Positions 10,601-21,288 of a stretch of DNA of 64,000 bases are shown piece after piece. Origin of the DNA: Zizania palustris. Its lineage: Eukaryota; Streptophyta; Magnoliopsida; Poales; Poaceae. How positions within the stretch are numbered: the stretch's first letter is position 1; every line of letters begins with the position of its first letter. The notes under the pieces are model-generated. The model ran no database searches. It had not been told where the DNA came from and saw only the letters and a list, made by a program, of their open reading frames with translations. The DNA is taken from NCBI GenBank assembly GCA_019279435.1, contig JAAALK010000081.1, positions 61,681,318-61,745,317 of the forward strand, read 5' to 3'. Position numbers and translations under genes: made by a program.

Positions 10601-12365
10601 CAATTTTCTTATTACCATGTATGAATGAATATTGATTAGATCTTCCATGATGTAAAGTGTCTTTGTCATACTGCCAAGGTCTACCTAACAATACAGAGCA
10701 TGCATGCATAGGTACGATATCACAATCAACAATATCACAGTAAGACCCAATAGCAAAGTTCAGCCTTACCATTCGGGTCACCTTTACCTTACCACTGTCG
10801 TTGAACCATTGAATGTAGTATGGTTGTGGGTGAGGTTTTGAATCCAAGGCAAGTTTCTCCACCATCTCAGAACTTACCAGATTTCGGCAGCTTCCTCCAT
10901 CAATAATGGTGCGACAGGCACGATCCTTCACAATACACTTGGTTTGAAATAAATTGTGTCGTTGGTTCTGTTCTGCCTTGCCCACCTGTGCGCTTAACAC
11001 GCGCTGCACAATGAGGCTTTCATAATGAGCTGCATCTTCAGCACCAATGTGCTCCTCATCTTCGCTCCCTACATCATTAGCAGCAAGCATAGCATATGTA
11101 TTTTCATCTAAATCACTAGCTGAAGAATACCCACCATCCTCCTTTATGATAAGCACGCGTTTGCTTGGGCACTCGTTCTGCACATGCCCATACCCCTTGC
11201 ATCGATGGCATTGAATGTCCCTTGTGCGTCCTGTTGATGCGACCGATGAAGTACTCTTCATAGGAGCTTGTGGAGTTGAAGAAGATGAAGCAGGACGTTG
11301 CTTGGCATTGGTTGTTCCTGGTGAAGGTGTTCTATTTGTTGGGGCTGAGGTACGTGGTGTCCAAGACGTTGTACGCCCTGTAGAATAATTAGGCCTCGCA
11401 CCTGCACGTCGTCCCTGCACTTCTCGCTCAGCTTTACAAGCATAGTGAAATAATCGAGTAATAGTATCATATTCCTTATAACTAAGGATGTCATAAATCT
11501 CTCGGTTCAAACCCCCTAAGAACCTAGCCATCTTAGCTTCCTCACCTTCTTCCAAGCCACAACGTAGCATTCCTATCTGCAGTTCTTGATAATACTCCTC
11601 AACACTTTTATTTTCCTGTCTCAATTGCTGCAACTTATTTAACAAATCACGTGCATAATATGATGGAACAAATCTGGCACGCATGATTCTTTTCAAGTCA
11701 GCCCAAGTAGGTGGTAAAACATTTCCATGTGTACGACAATATTCACTCCACCAAACAGAAGCAAAGTTTGTAAATTCACTAGAAGCAGCCCTAACCCTCT
11801 TATTTTCAGGAATATCATGGCATGCAAATTTCTGATCTACCAATAATTCCCATGAAAGATATGCATCAGGGTCATACTTACCATCAAAAGAGGGCATAGT
11901 GAATTTAATCTTACCAAGAGAGTCATCATGATCACGGGCCATTCGTCGTTGACGTACAGGAGGTACGCCATGGCGATTATGCTGATGGACTGTGGGGTCA
12001 TCCTCAGAATCAGCAGCATAATCTTCAAAGTTCTCGCCTTCATCGCTGCCACCATTTCTTTGCATAGCTACAAATATAGGTGGTCGTTGTGCTGCTGGTG
12101 CTGGACGCTGAACCATCTCATCAAGGCGTCGAGCAATATCTGCAAGAGTTGTATTCATGTTACCTATAGATGTTTCTAATGCAGCGAGCTTGGTGTTGGT
12201 GTGGATCTGTGTGTCTTCTACATGACGGAGGCCTTCATTGGTCATACGCACATCCTCCTCAAGTCCCTCGGTGCGTACTCTAACTTTATTCTCAAAATGC
12301 TGTATAATTTGCTTTGTCCGAGGTGTTAGTATTCCATCCTCCGAGTGTTCTCCAGAACCTGTCAT
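7434..12365 (-). CDS. gag-pol: Intact gag-pol polyprotein of element E
   Basis: The 1,643-residue polyprotein begins at ATG 12365. Approximate order: gag with a Trp-rich capsid core (150-330); CCHC zinc knuckle CHRCKGYGHVQNEC (about 385); protease IIDGGSCRNLV (about 488); reverse transcriptase with SWRMCVDCRAIN (about 778) and YFDDILIYS (about 877); one RNase H from about 1020 with LECDASGIGIGG; integrase with an HHCC finger (about 1222-1255) and the D-D-E residues in SMDFVLG, IVSDRDVKF and TDGQTEVVN (about 1275-1378); a GPY/F-type C-terminal domain (about 1490-1555); and a final GPITRARARQLNYQVKSFL block near 1590. The frame passes through the polypurine tract and ends 223 bases inside the 3' LTR. 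No defect is seen. The protein carries no separate second RNase H, unlike element A. Confidence 0.95.
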   Translation of the reverse strand: MTGSGEHSEDGILTPRTKQIIQHFENKVRVRTEGLEEDVRMTNEGLRHVEDTQIHTNTKLAALETSIGNMNTTLADIARRLDEMVQRPAPAAQRPPIFVAMQRNGGSDEGENFEDYAADSEDDPTVHQHNRHGVPPVRQRRMARDHDDSLGKIKFTMPSFDGKYDPDAYLSWELLVDQKFACHDIPENKRVRAASSEFTNFASVWWSEYCRTHGNVLPPTWADLKRIMRARFVPSYYARDLLNKLQQLRQENKSVEEYYQELQIGMLRCGLEEGEEAKMARFLGGLNREIYDILSYKEYDTITRLFHYACKAEREVQGRRAGARPNYSTGRTTSWTPRTSAPTNRTPSPGTTNAKQRPASSSSTPQAPMKSTSSVASTGRTRDIQCHRCKGYGHVQNECPSKRVLIIKEDGGYSSASDLDENTYAMLAANDVGSEDEEHIGAEDAAHYESLIVQRVLSAQVGKAEQNQRHNLFQTKCIVKDRACRTIIDGGSCRNLVSSEMVEKLALDSKPHPQPYYIQWFNDSGKVKVTRMVRLNFAIGSYCDIVDCDIVPMHACSVLLGRPWQYDKDTLHHGRSNQYSFIHGNKKIVLHPMSPDDILKDEIARANKVRNQGHPKSENQIVVKELEEHKKKESKVDHKNKNMIKMKGVCLLATKSDTENLDVATTTCYAYVCKQTLFSFEDIPPSLPPVVIDLLQEYCDVFPKETPPGLPPIRGIEHQIDLIPGAALPNRAPYRTNPEETKEIHRQVQELLDKGYVRESLSPCAVPVILVPKKDGSWRMCVDCRAINNITIRYRHPIPRLDDMLDELSGSTVFSKVDLRSGYHQIRMKLGDEWKTAFKTKFGLYEWLVMPFGLTNAPSTFMRLMNEILRTFIGRFVVVYFDDILIYSKSIAEHLAHLRAVFDALRTARLFGNLEKCTFCTDRVAFLGYVVTPQGIEVDQAKIEAIQSWPTPKTVTQVRSFLGLAGFYRRFVKDFSTIAAPLNELTKKGVQFQWGQPQEDAFNILKHRLTNAPLLQLPDFGKTFELECDASGIGIGGVLIQEGKPVAYFSEKLSGPCLSYSTYDKELYALVRSLETWQHYLWPKEFVIHSDHESLKHIRSQAKLNRRHAKWVEFIESFPYVIKHKRGKENIIADALSRRYTLLSQLDFKIFGLETIKEQYANDNDFKDVLLNCKEGRTWNKFVLTDGFIFRANKLCIPSCSVRLLLLQEAHGGGLMGHFGVKKTEDILADHFFWPKMRRDVERFVSRCTTCQKAKSRLHPHGLYMPLPVPSVPWEDISMDFVLGLPRTKKGRDSIFVVVDRFSKMAHFIPCHKSDDATHVADLFFREVVRLHGVPNTIVSDRDVKFLSHFWKTLWAKLGTKLLFSTTCHPQTDGQTEVVNRTLSTMLRSILKQNIKMWEECLPHIEFAYNRSMHSTTKFCPFEIVYGFTPRAPIDLLPIPPTEKLNFDATKRAEMILKLHETTKANIESMNAKYQLAGSKGRKHVTFEPGDLVWLHLRKERFPALRKSKLMPRADGPFKILERINDNAYKLELPADFGVSPTFNIADLRPYLGEENEHELRTTQMQEGEDDEGISDMVKPKTHILEPAPTEIQGPITRARARQLNYQVKSFLVLYTHTQLNGELLNSCDAIILLRNEGKEEES
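7657..7669 (-). other. Polypurine tract of element E
   Basis: Minus-strand AAGAAGGGGAGGA directly abuts the 3' LTR. It primes plus-strand DNA synthesis and here also codes for part of the polyprotein. Confidence 0.85.
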
Positions 12366-13408
12366 GATTACAAATAGAAAAGAGAGGTTGCAAAAAAAAT
12401 ATCCCTAAACTTTACTAGGATGGGGTTACAATCCACTTTCTCTCAACCTGTTCACACAAGCTCTTACTCGTTCTTACAAGGCTCAACAGGAGATGACAGC
12501 AACGTTAGATCAGAACAAGCCCTGGAGTCAGGTGTATTGATGCTTTTGTTGCTAACCCCGGTCAAGTTATAGCCGAATTTGTGGATCTTTAGGTGGGCAT
12601 AAAAACACTCACAAAGGAATACTAGAACTGCATTAGTATAAGCAAATTGAGTAATTGTTCAAGGTTGGTATTGTGCTGGTCCTAGGCTAGAACGTACTAG
12701 AGACGCGAGCCTAGACACAAACGATACCACCAAAACGACAAAGGTAGAACTAACTTTTTTCCTCTTTTATCACCAGTTTTCTTTCACTTTTTTTTGCTCT
12801 TTTTTTTTGCTCTCTTTTTTTTGTGCGGCTTTTTTTAAGCACTTTCTGCCTTTTTTTGTTTTTTTTGAAACAACAAATGTTGTTATACACAAAATCTTGC
12901 TGCAGGACTCCCGAGCTTTGTACGATCTAAAACAGATAGGAAACTACTGAATCTGAAGATGACTCTAAAAGGAAAAACACAGATCTGGTTGTAAGCTTTC
13001 CAAAATATATCAAAACTCTCCAATCCGAGTAGGCAGGTGGAAGCTATGACAGTTTTAGTAACACCTGCACAGCCTGCCCGAGTGATTCTCGAATTCCAAC
13101 AAACAAACCGACTCCAATTTGATTTGAACTCAAAAACTAAAGGATAAAAAATACCCTAAACAATTGATAAACAGACTAAAACACGGTGGTAAAAAAAACG
13201 TGACAAGAACTCGAAACTCTAAACGAACTAAACACTAAGACCAGCAACTTCACAAGACGATGCAACCAAAAACTCAAAAAGCCGATACTAAGCAGAACTA
13301 GTAATAGGCTCAAAGAGGCTTGGTTCTTGGGTAAACTAATTTTTTTGTGGCTTTTTTTTGGACTATAGGAAAAAAATAAAACTTGAAATCTCTCACCGAT
13401 CAACTGTA
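12366..13408 (-). other. Untranslated leader of element E
   Basis: About 1 kb separates the primer site from the gag start. It holds a stretch of A-runs on the element's sense strand (12760-12870) that could be slippage-prone. No gene is seen here. Confidence 0.75.
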
Positions 13409-13420
13409 GCTCTGATACCA
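13409..13420 (-). other. Primer-binding site of element E (initiator Met-tRNA)
   Basis: Minus-strand TGGTATCAGAGC lies two bases inside the 5' LTR border and matches the 3' end of plant initiator Met-tRNA. Confidence 0.92.
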
Positions 13421-13422
13421 CT

Positions 13423-14322
13423 TGATGGGGACTCGGGTGGCCCGATCTTTCGATGAGAGGATAGGTCGATTGGTAGAAGGAGAAGACGTTCACGATCCGA
13501 CTACAACCATCCAAGGATGTTGCGCCTTAGCAATCGCTACACCAACTCCAAGGCTGTTCGTGATCTTTACGGAGCACGATCAACCAAACCACGAGGGTTC
13601 TTGTTCCTGCAAGCAATCGAGAACTAGCAAGAACAAGATGAACAAGTGTGCACTCACACTAATTTCGCAGGGATACAAGGGGTGAGTTCTGGAACAGCAA
13701 AACGGCGATCTAACCGACCACGGCTTCAACTGGCAAAGTAGCGTAGCTAAACTTTGTATTCAACCAAAACTGCTTCACAACTGAAGTCTCTAGGGTATTT
13801 ATAGCCCTAGGAACGTTCCCAATGTTTGGAAACTTATTACATATGGAAACTACTAAATTATTACCTAAACAGATTATCTAGAAAAAGGAAACAGATTGAC
13901 TAGAAGAAGGAAAGTAGTGATTCTCCTTCCTTCGCTGGGATATCTCGGTTGAGTAAATATATTATCTGCCAAGGAGACTTTCTCAGCTTTCCAAAGAGTA
14001 CTCAAACATTCCATTTGATGAAGGGATTCCAAAGTTATGATGCTTTTAATGCAGTCTATCTACATGTTGACGTGGCAGATTTTCCCAACACGAAGTAGCT
14101 CAGCTTTCTTCTTCTTTTCCTTCATTCCTAAGCAAAATAATAGCATCACACGAATTTAGTAGTTCTCCATTCAATTGTGTATGTGTATACAATACAAGAA
14201 ACGATTTCACCTGATAGTTTAATTGTCGCGCACGGGCTCGAGTGATTGGACCTTGTATTTCTGTTGGAGCTGGTTCTAATATATGAGTCTTGGGTTTAAC
14301 CATGTCGGAGATGCCCTCATCA
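13423..14322 (-). repeat. 5' LTR of element E, with promoter
   Basis: This is the promoter copy of the 900-bp LTR. The TATA box (minus strand ctataaata) lies at 13796-13804 and would drive transcription leftward into gag-pol. Confidence 0.95.
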
Positions 14323-16543
14323 ACTAAAGAGGTCTGAAAGCTTTCAGTGGACACCGGAGTTCTAGAAGAGCTTCGATGATATAAAGGCATATCTCGGAAG
14401 ATTATCAATTTTGACCGTTCCACTTCTAGAAGAAACACTGCTCCTTTATCTCGCAGCAACAAGTTCAGCGGTGAGCGCAGTATTGGTCCGGGAAGTCGAG
14501 CTTAAGGAAAAGCTAGTCCAGAACCCAGTTTATTTTGTGTCGGAGGCATTATCCGGAGCTAAAGTCAGATACTCCGAACTCGAGAAGTTTGCTTTTGCCC
14601 TAGTAATGGCCTCGCGAAAGATAAGGCATTATTTCTTGGCGCATAACCTGATCGTCCCTACATCGTATCCTCTTGGAGATATGCTCCGAAACAAAGATTC
14701 TACGGGCAGGATTGGAAAATGGGCGGTCGAGCTAGCACCCTTCGGAATCTCCTTCACGGCAAGAACAGCTATTAAATCTCAAATTATAGCCGACTTTGTA
14801 GCAGAGTGGACTCCATCTGCTATCTGGGCCCCAGAAGAATCCTCCAAAGGTTTTTGGACAATATTTTCTGACGGAGCTTATCAAGCATCCGGTGCCGGAG
14901 CAGGGGCCGTCATCATATCACCATCGGGGCAGAAGGCCATGTATTCTGCGAGGCTCAACTTCAGAACCACTAATAACATTGCCGAATATGAAGGAATCTT
15001 GCTAGGCCTCCGAAAGGCTAAAGCGCTCGGAGCTGCAAGAATAGTGATTAAGACAGATTCCCAAGTCGTCGCAGGGCATGTTGATAAAAGTTTTCAAGCA
15101 AAGAATCCACATCTAGCACAATACCTTGAAGAAATCCGCAAGGCCGAAGCAGCGTTCAGAGGATTTACAGTTCGAAGTATCCCTCGGGCAGAGAATCAAC
15201 TTGCACATATTCTTGCGAAGGCCACAGCAGGGGCGGTGGACCTCCCGGAGGGTGCTTTCTACGAAGAACTAGCGCAACCAGCGGCTGTTCAAATACCCTC
15301 TTCGGAGGTACTGTGCATTCCAATTACAGATTGGCGAGCTCCGATTATGAACGTGTTTCAAAGTAGCATGGACCCTCCCGAAGGTCAAGAAGCCCGAAGG
15401 TTGCAAGCAAGAGCTCGAAATTACAAGCTTATTAATGGAGTGTTATACAAAGCTGGAGTGTGTTCACCCCTACTTCGATGCATCTCATAGCCCGAAGGTC
15501 AAGACATACTTCGAGACATCCACGAAGGCTTGTGCGGAGGTCATTTAGCCCCTCGTGCGCTAGCAGGCAAGACGCTTCGACAAGGGTTTTATTGGCCAAC
15601 TATAGTAAGAGATGCGGAGGAACTGGTTCGAACATGCCAAGGCTGCCAGTGGATGGGCAGACGGAGCCATCGCCCGCCAGCTCAGCTTCAAGTTATTGCC
15701 CTAGTATGGCCAATGGCTAGATGGGGCATGGACCTCATAGGCCCTTTCCCAATGGCAAAAGGCGGCTTGAAATTTGCGGTAGTAACAATCGAGTATTTTT
15801 CAAAATGGGTTGAAGCGGAGCAATTAACAGCTATCACCTCGAGGAATGTGCAAAAATTTTTCTGGCAGAACATTATATGCAGGTTTGGAGTTCCAAGAGA
15901 GTTGACGGTGGATATTGGAACCCAGTTCGAAGCTGACACCTTCCAAACATTTTGTGAAGAACTGGGCATTAAGTTGTGCTTCGCGGCGGTGCGACATCCA
16001 CAGTCCAACGGAGCCGTTGAGCGAGCCAACGGGAACATCCTCTCCGGGCTGAATCGCCGAATCGTTGGATTGGCCAAGGGGCTGTGGGTCGAAGAGCTCC
16101 CTAAAATCTCGTGGTCTATTTGAACCACTCAAACCAGATCCACAGGTTTTACCCCATTTAGATTGCTGTTCGGAGATGAGGCCATGACTCCTACGGAGCT
16201 CAGAGATGGATCACTTCGCGTAGTTCAACCTAGGGACAAAGATGACAGGAGCACTTCACTGGATTTGTCAGAAGAAACAAGGCTTCGAGCTGTCGCCAAC
16301 CTGACTAAGTACCAGGACCACACCAAGACATGGTATGACCCGAAGATAAAGCTAAATGAGTTAAAGCCTGGTCATCTAGTGTTGCGAAGTGTAATAGCTC
16401 CGGGGAAGCTAGGAAAAAAATGGGAAGGACCATATGTTATCTTACGCTCAAGATGCCCCGGATCGTTTAAATTAGCTAATTTAGAAGGAGAAGAATTGAA
16501 GCATCCATGGCATGCAGAGCACCTTAAGCGTTATTTTGCTTAG
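14323..16543 (+). pseudogene. pol: RNase H, second RNase H and integrase of element A
   Basis: The frame continues the reverse transcriptase across element E. Stops TAG 14363-14365, TAG 15488-15490 and TGA 16121-16123 break it; each fits a C-to-T change in CAG or CGA. In order: a retroviral-type RNase H remnant (SAVSAVLVRE ... RYSELEKFAFAL, about 14470-14660); a second, archaeal-type RNase H (WTIFSDGAYQASGAGAG, about 14850-15200, with NNIAEYEGILLGL and TDSQVVAGH); integrase with an HHCC finger (GGHLAPR ... CQGCQW, about 15537-15650), Asp in WGMDLIGPF, Asp in TVDIGTQF and Glu in NGAVERANG; and a C-terminal domain ending at 16543. The doubled RNase H places the element in the Tat lineage. Confidence 0.92.
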
Positions 16544-16731
16544 GGTCCCCTTGTAATCACTTGTAAAACTTTCCTTTCTATGAATAAAGATAAGGGTCGA
16601 ATTTTGTTTGCTCTTCGAATATCCCTTACTCCTGATGGACGCATCGGGAGGACAGAGATGCTTGTAGAGCTAAGCATTTTTCCCAAGACCCAGGCAGCTG
16701 CCTTCGAACCATTGGTTCAGAGGCTCCGTTG
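16544..16731. other. Spacer after pol of element A
   Basis: This is a short non-coding stretch between the pol stop and the 118-bp array. Nothing else is recognised in it. Confidence 0.6.
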
Positions 16732-17245
16732 CCACCCTACGGATTCCAGGCTCCGGCTTGATAGGATCCGTAGAAGAGTCTAAGGACTTTAAAAAGAAAC
16801 AGACTTTCGGCCTCCGGGTACGAAGTATCTGTAAAAGAGCCGAAGGTGGCCACCTTACGGATTCCAGGCTCCAGCTTGTTAGGATCTGTAGAAGAGTCTA
16901 AGGACTTTAAAAAGAAATAGAATTTCGGCCTCCAGGTACGAAGTATCTGTAAAAGAGCCGAAGGTGGCCAACCTACGGATTCCAGGCTCCGGCTTGTTAG
17001 GATTCGTAGAAGAGTCTAAGGACTTTAAAAAGAAACAGACTTTCGGCCTCCGGGTACGAAGTATCTGTAAAAGAGCCGAAGGTGGCCACCCTATGGATTC
17101 CAGGCTCCGGCTTGTTAGGATCCGTAGAAGAGTCTAAGGACTTTAAAAGCACACAAGTTTTAGTCCCTCGGGCACGAGATATCTGTACAAGAGCTGAAGG
17201 TGGCCACACTATGGATTTCATGCTCCGGCTTTGTCAAAATCCGTA
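16732..17245. repeat. 118-bp tandem array in the 3' region of element A
   Basis: Units begin at 16732, 16850, 16968, 17086 and 17204, each with ccaccctacggattcc or a close variant, so there are four full copies and a partial fifth, all exactly 118 bp apart. Units differ by a few substitutions; the fourth is the most divergent in its second half. Arrays between pol and the 3' LTR are known in Tat and Ogre elements and can seed satellite DNA. Confidence 0.93.
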
Positions 17246-17419
17246 ACCAAAGTACAAAGGATAAGTGTAAATTCGAAGCATTCGGTTGTTCGGAGCATTA
17301 TTGTGCCTGGCGAACCCTTTTCTATAGTAAAAGCTCCACCACCCACAAGGGGGGTCGGAGGATAGGAGTCACACAACATACTTTCGAAGCATTTCACATT
17401 AAATCATTATACTTTTACA
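17246..17419. other. Non-coding stretch between tandem array and antisense ORF
   Basis: No gene or clear repeat is seen here. It probably holds the 3' untranslated end and polyadenylation signals of the antisense gene. Confidence 0.5.
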
Positions 17420-20400
17420 TCAAGAAAAGTTTTGGTCCAAGCCTAGGAAAAATCGAAGACCCTGTCGACATCTAGAGCTACTCCTCCGGCTACTCTGCCT
17501 TTCGGAGCTCGAAGCTGTCAGCTTGGCCCTCTTCGTTCGAACACTTCTCTTCTTCTTGGAGGCTCGTAGTTTCTTTTGCTCTTCTTGAAGCTTCGCCCAG
17601 GTCAGGAGCCTTTCGGAGTCAGCCTCCGCAGGGTCTTCGGCCCAGTACTCTGAGTCGGACCAGTACATAGGTTCGGAAGACGAAGATCCCTCCGCCTTCT
17701 CTTTCTCTTTAATATAAGCTAAGACATCTTGGCAAACTTCAAGGGTGATCTCTCCTCCGTCTCCACGAGGAACTGAGAAGCGGGAGCGGCGGTAAGGCCT
17801 CAAGCCCTCGAGATTTGCCCACTCCTTTCGGAGCTCGTCGGTAATTTCCAAAAGTTCGAGGTCAGGGCTCGAAGGGCATGACAAAACCTAAAAAAGAGCA
17901 GAACACCCAAGACAAGTTCTTGTTTATGGCTTTTTCATTAATAAAAATAGGCTTTACAAGGCTTCGTGTACATAATAACCCTAAGTGGCTAGACCTGCGG
18001 GTCGGTTGGCAGAGCAGGATGGCAGGGGCTGGCGAAGCAGGAAGTGGTGGCCTTGTTTGCGCCTGCTTCTGCCGACGGGCCTCGTCAATCCAAGATTTAG
18101 CTGCGACCTTGTGGTCCGTCTTCCAGGTTTACCGGAAGGCTTCCCAGGCCGAAGCCACATCCGAAGATGGCCGCAGCAAGTCATCGGATGTGAAGCCTCC
18201 AGGGGTCGAACCCTCGACTGAGCCGAGGGGGATCCGAAGAGACTCGAGGTGACGAAGAACCCCAATACCGGCACACTGCCCGAAGATCTCTCCGTACCGA
18301 ATGCCGGAGTTCATCATCAGTGACAAAGCCACTTGAATCCTCATCAGCTTTCGGTCAAGGGGCTCGTGGGTCGCAGCAGAAGACGAAGGGCACATAGTGC
18401 CGAAGTACTCCAAGGTACCCTAAAGAGCCTCCAAGGTACGGTCCGCCATGCCGGAGTTCTTCTTCTCCGCTGTTTCCAGCCCTGCAGCCGTCGCAGACAC
18501 ATCGGCCACCTGGAGCATCAAAGAGCTCTTCTGGGCCATCACCTGGCTAAAGGCCCCCTGGAGCTCCACCAACTGAGCATTTGAAGCAGCAGCCACTTGG
18601 CGGAGCCTTTCAACTTCCGCCCGAAGAACGAGGCACTCAGCTTCGGCCTCTTGGGCGGAAGAGCGAAGTGCGTCGCGGTCTTGTTGCGCTATCTGGAGGG
18701 CTTCGTCTGAAGAAGCCCTAGCCCTCCATTCTTCTAGGTTTTCTCCCTCCAGCCTGAGAAATCTCTCGCGGGAGTCGTTAAGGGCCGTCTGGAGGGTGGT
18801 AACCTTCCTTTGAAGTCGATTAACCTCAACCTCATTGGAAGTCGCCGCCGCTATAGCAAGGACGAATTGCTGCAAAAAAGAACAAGTAAGTACCAGAGTG
18901 TTTATGATTACTAATGCGAAGCAGCTATGGTGTTTTTTCCATACCTGAAGGGCAGCCCTTTCGAGGGCTGAGTTGAGTGACGAAGCCCTGGCCTCGCTCA
19001 AGACGGAGACCAAGTCCGAATTGGCGATATCCTGGCTTCTCTCTGCCAGGGGCTCCATGAGTTTTCGGAGGCCATCCCGATGCTCCAAGAACGGAGCCAG
19101 CAGAGGAAGCCAAGACAAAGCTTGAAGATCATCCGCTGCAGCCTCGTCCTCCGAATTGCCGACGGAGGTTGCGGTATGGCCAGGAAGAAGGCCGAGGCTA
19201 GATATGATCTTACCCCTCCTTGGTACGAAAGAGGGCGAAGCGGGGATACTCCGATCGTCGGCAGCTACCCCTTCGACCAGAACCGCAGCGGCAGAGGCAA
19301 CCTCGGTGGTCGGGGCCACCAATGCAGGGGTGACCTCCGTCGCCAAGTTCGTCTCGGCAGGCGCATCCTCTGGTTCGACGGACGCGCTCTCCACCGTCAA
19401 GCCCGGAGCGTCCGAAGGCACGGAAAGGTCCGCTCGAGCAGCAGCCTCTGAAGGTGCAAGAGCTTCGGACGCCACCGAAGCATCGACACCCGTAGAGGTA
19501 CCTACTTCGATAACAAAATTAATAAGCATATTTCCAGAGATAGTGTGCAGGTATTGATTAAAAAAGGGGGAGCTTCGGAAAGTACCTCCGGGAGCCTCGT
19601 GGGGTAGGATCGCTGGATCCTCCAGGACCTCGTACATTTGAAGGATGTCAGCGAAGTCATCTCCCGAGGTCCTGCCCTCAACATTTCCTGCCAGAGCCGC
19701 GATTTCCGCCGTAACCGCCTCGGGTATAGGCAAGTTGGGAGTAGCGGAGCCTGACTCCACTTGCACGATGACGGGCGCAGGGGGAACCGTCGGGGTTACG
19801 CTTACTACCTCCCTAACGGAGGTGCCAGGGGGGACCTCCCCTAGGTCTTCGTTGTCATCCAGGAGGTAGGCTTCAAAGGCCGCCGCTGTCTGAGCGTCGG
19901 AGTCCTCTACCTCTTCGGAGGCTGAGCTCTGAGCGCCCGGCGATGAAGCAGACGAGGCAGGCGTCAACTGCGAAGGGAGCTTCGCTACTTTCTTCTTCTT
20001 GGGCGGCTGTTTGCCGGTTTTCTTGGATGGTTCGGCAGTGACTTTCCTTTTGCGAGCAGCCGCTCCGGTCGGGGCAAAGTCAGGAAGAGGGGGGCTCCAT
20101 CCCGAGAGCTCTCCACACTCTGTTGGATCGCTCCCAGCATCCCACCAGCTCTAGCCTTTTTTGCTTCTCATTCACCGAAGGGGCTCCGAGAACTCGTTCG
20201 GTGGCCCGAACTATGTCCTCCAGAGCCAATGCCAGAGGAGCCGCTGAAAGAAAAAGGTATGAAATTATGAATATAATTGTTTCCTTCATCTAATATGATG
20301 CTGCAGGGAATAGTCTTACCTAAGTTTCGGAGATCCCCCTCCGAGGCCTGTGGAAACACAATCGGCCAGTTAGTTCCGAGGGGAGGGATCCGAAGGGCGA

Positions 20401-21213
20401 TGAACTCTTCGGCCAGATCGCGCATACTCATGCGGCGAGCCACCAAAGTAAGCAGCCCTAGCCTCGTCGAGAGCAGGCTAGGGTTCAGAGAGATTTCCGC
20501 CTCCTTCCGGAACCAGATCTCCTGGAGAGGACCAGCGAGGGGGGAGTCCTCTCCGACTTCGGCGTAAAACCACCGAAGTATCCAGTTTGTATACCACCTG
20601 TCATTTATGGCTTTTGTAGGGAAATGAAGGGCATGCTCCCTCCGTAGCTGGAAGTTGACGCTGCCGAAGGCTATGGTCACCTTGGAGTCCCCAGCTCCAT
20701 CTTGTGGCTTCGGCTGGCATATAGCTTCGTGGGTCGCGGCGAAGATCTCGGAGCGTCCTTCGCATCCCTCTGCCCGGAGCGCCCATTCGAAGATGGCTAA
20801 GCGCACGATGGCGTTGGGAGACAGCTGCGGCAGAGTTATGTGGAACAAGTCCAGTACCTCCGCTAAGAAGTCCACGGCTGGCAGCCCCAAGCCTGCTTCG
20901 AAGAACGCTTCGAAGACCACCACCTCCCCGCTTCGCGGCCTCGGAGTTGATTCTGGCCCAGGGACCCGAGTCCTCAGTCCAGCACCCAGATTTCCATCCA
21001 CGGCTTCTTCAATAGATTCGGCGGTGCTCACAGATTGACCGATGAGGAAGCTTTGGGCGATCTTCTTCTTGCAGGCGGACGGAGCTCCCGAGGATTCTTG
21101 GGCCAAGCGCCGCTCGAAGTCCCCGCCATTGCCGCTGCTGCCGAGGCAGCCCATGCCTGCCTCTGCGCTAGGGTGTTGGCTGGTGCCGGAGTGGTGTGGC
21201 TAGTTCTCGCCAT
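17420..21213 (-). pseudogene. Antisense spliced ORF (aORF) of element A
   Basis: This gene runs opposite to gag-pol. Start ATG 21213 (MARTSHTTP); a frameshift at about 21050-21120 leads into a conserved domain (about 20960-20340; core FEAFFEAGLGLPAVDFL and LFHITLPQLSPN) that fits the family known as 'putative gypsy type transposon' (PF04195). Three GT-AG introns can be placed: 20319-20244, 19585-19502 and 18944-18870. After a basic, low-complexity middle (KKTGKQPPKKKKV) comes an acidic, Ala/Glu-rich part and a coiled coil (about 18870-18480, EVNRLQRKVTTLQTALNDSR). A stop TAG lies at 18420-18422, after which the frame stays open to 18129. A further exon-like stretch is 17884-17420. Function is unknown; such ORFs are seen in Tat elements. 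TATA box at 25151-25160. Broken by the shift, the stop and the F insertion in its leader. Confidence 0.8.
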
Positions 21214-21288
21214 TGCGCTCGGATGCTCAAGAGGTTGGAAGATTGGGGGAAAGTGAATCACGAATAATGGATGCGGTAAAAAATCTCG

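Larger units (their letters stand above)
6757..14322 (-). mobile_element. Gypsy element E (CRM-like), complete
   Basis: Two 900-bp LTRs, 6757-7656 (3') and 13423-14322 (5'), show no difference I could find by eye. The TSD is actaa (6752-6756 and 14323-14327). The element lies on the minus strand: primer site for initiator Met-tRNA at 13409-13420, one long gag-pol frame at 12365-7434, polypurine tract at 7657-7669. The frame has no stop or shift. All parts needed for transposition are visible, and identical LTRs argue for a very recent insertion. It interrupts the reverse transcriptase of element A. Lineage call rests on the polyprotein type and on the frame entering the 3' LTR. Confidence 0.95.

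Noticed and set aside
16732..17245. CRISPR-like array
   Set aside because: Repeats abut directly without unique spacers, and the context is a plant retrotransposon.
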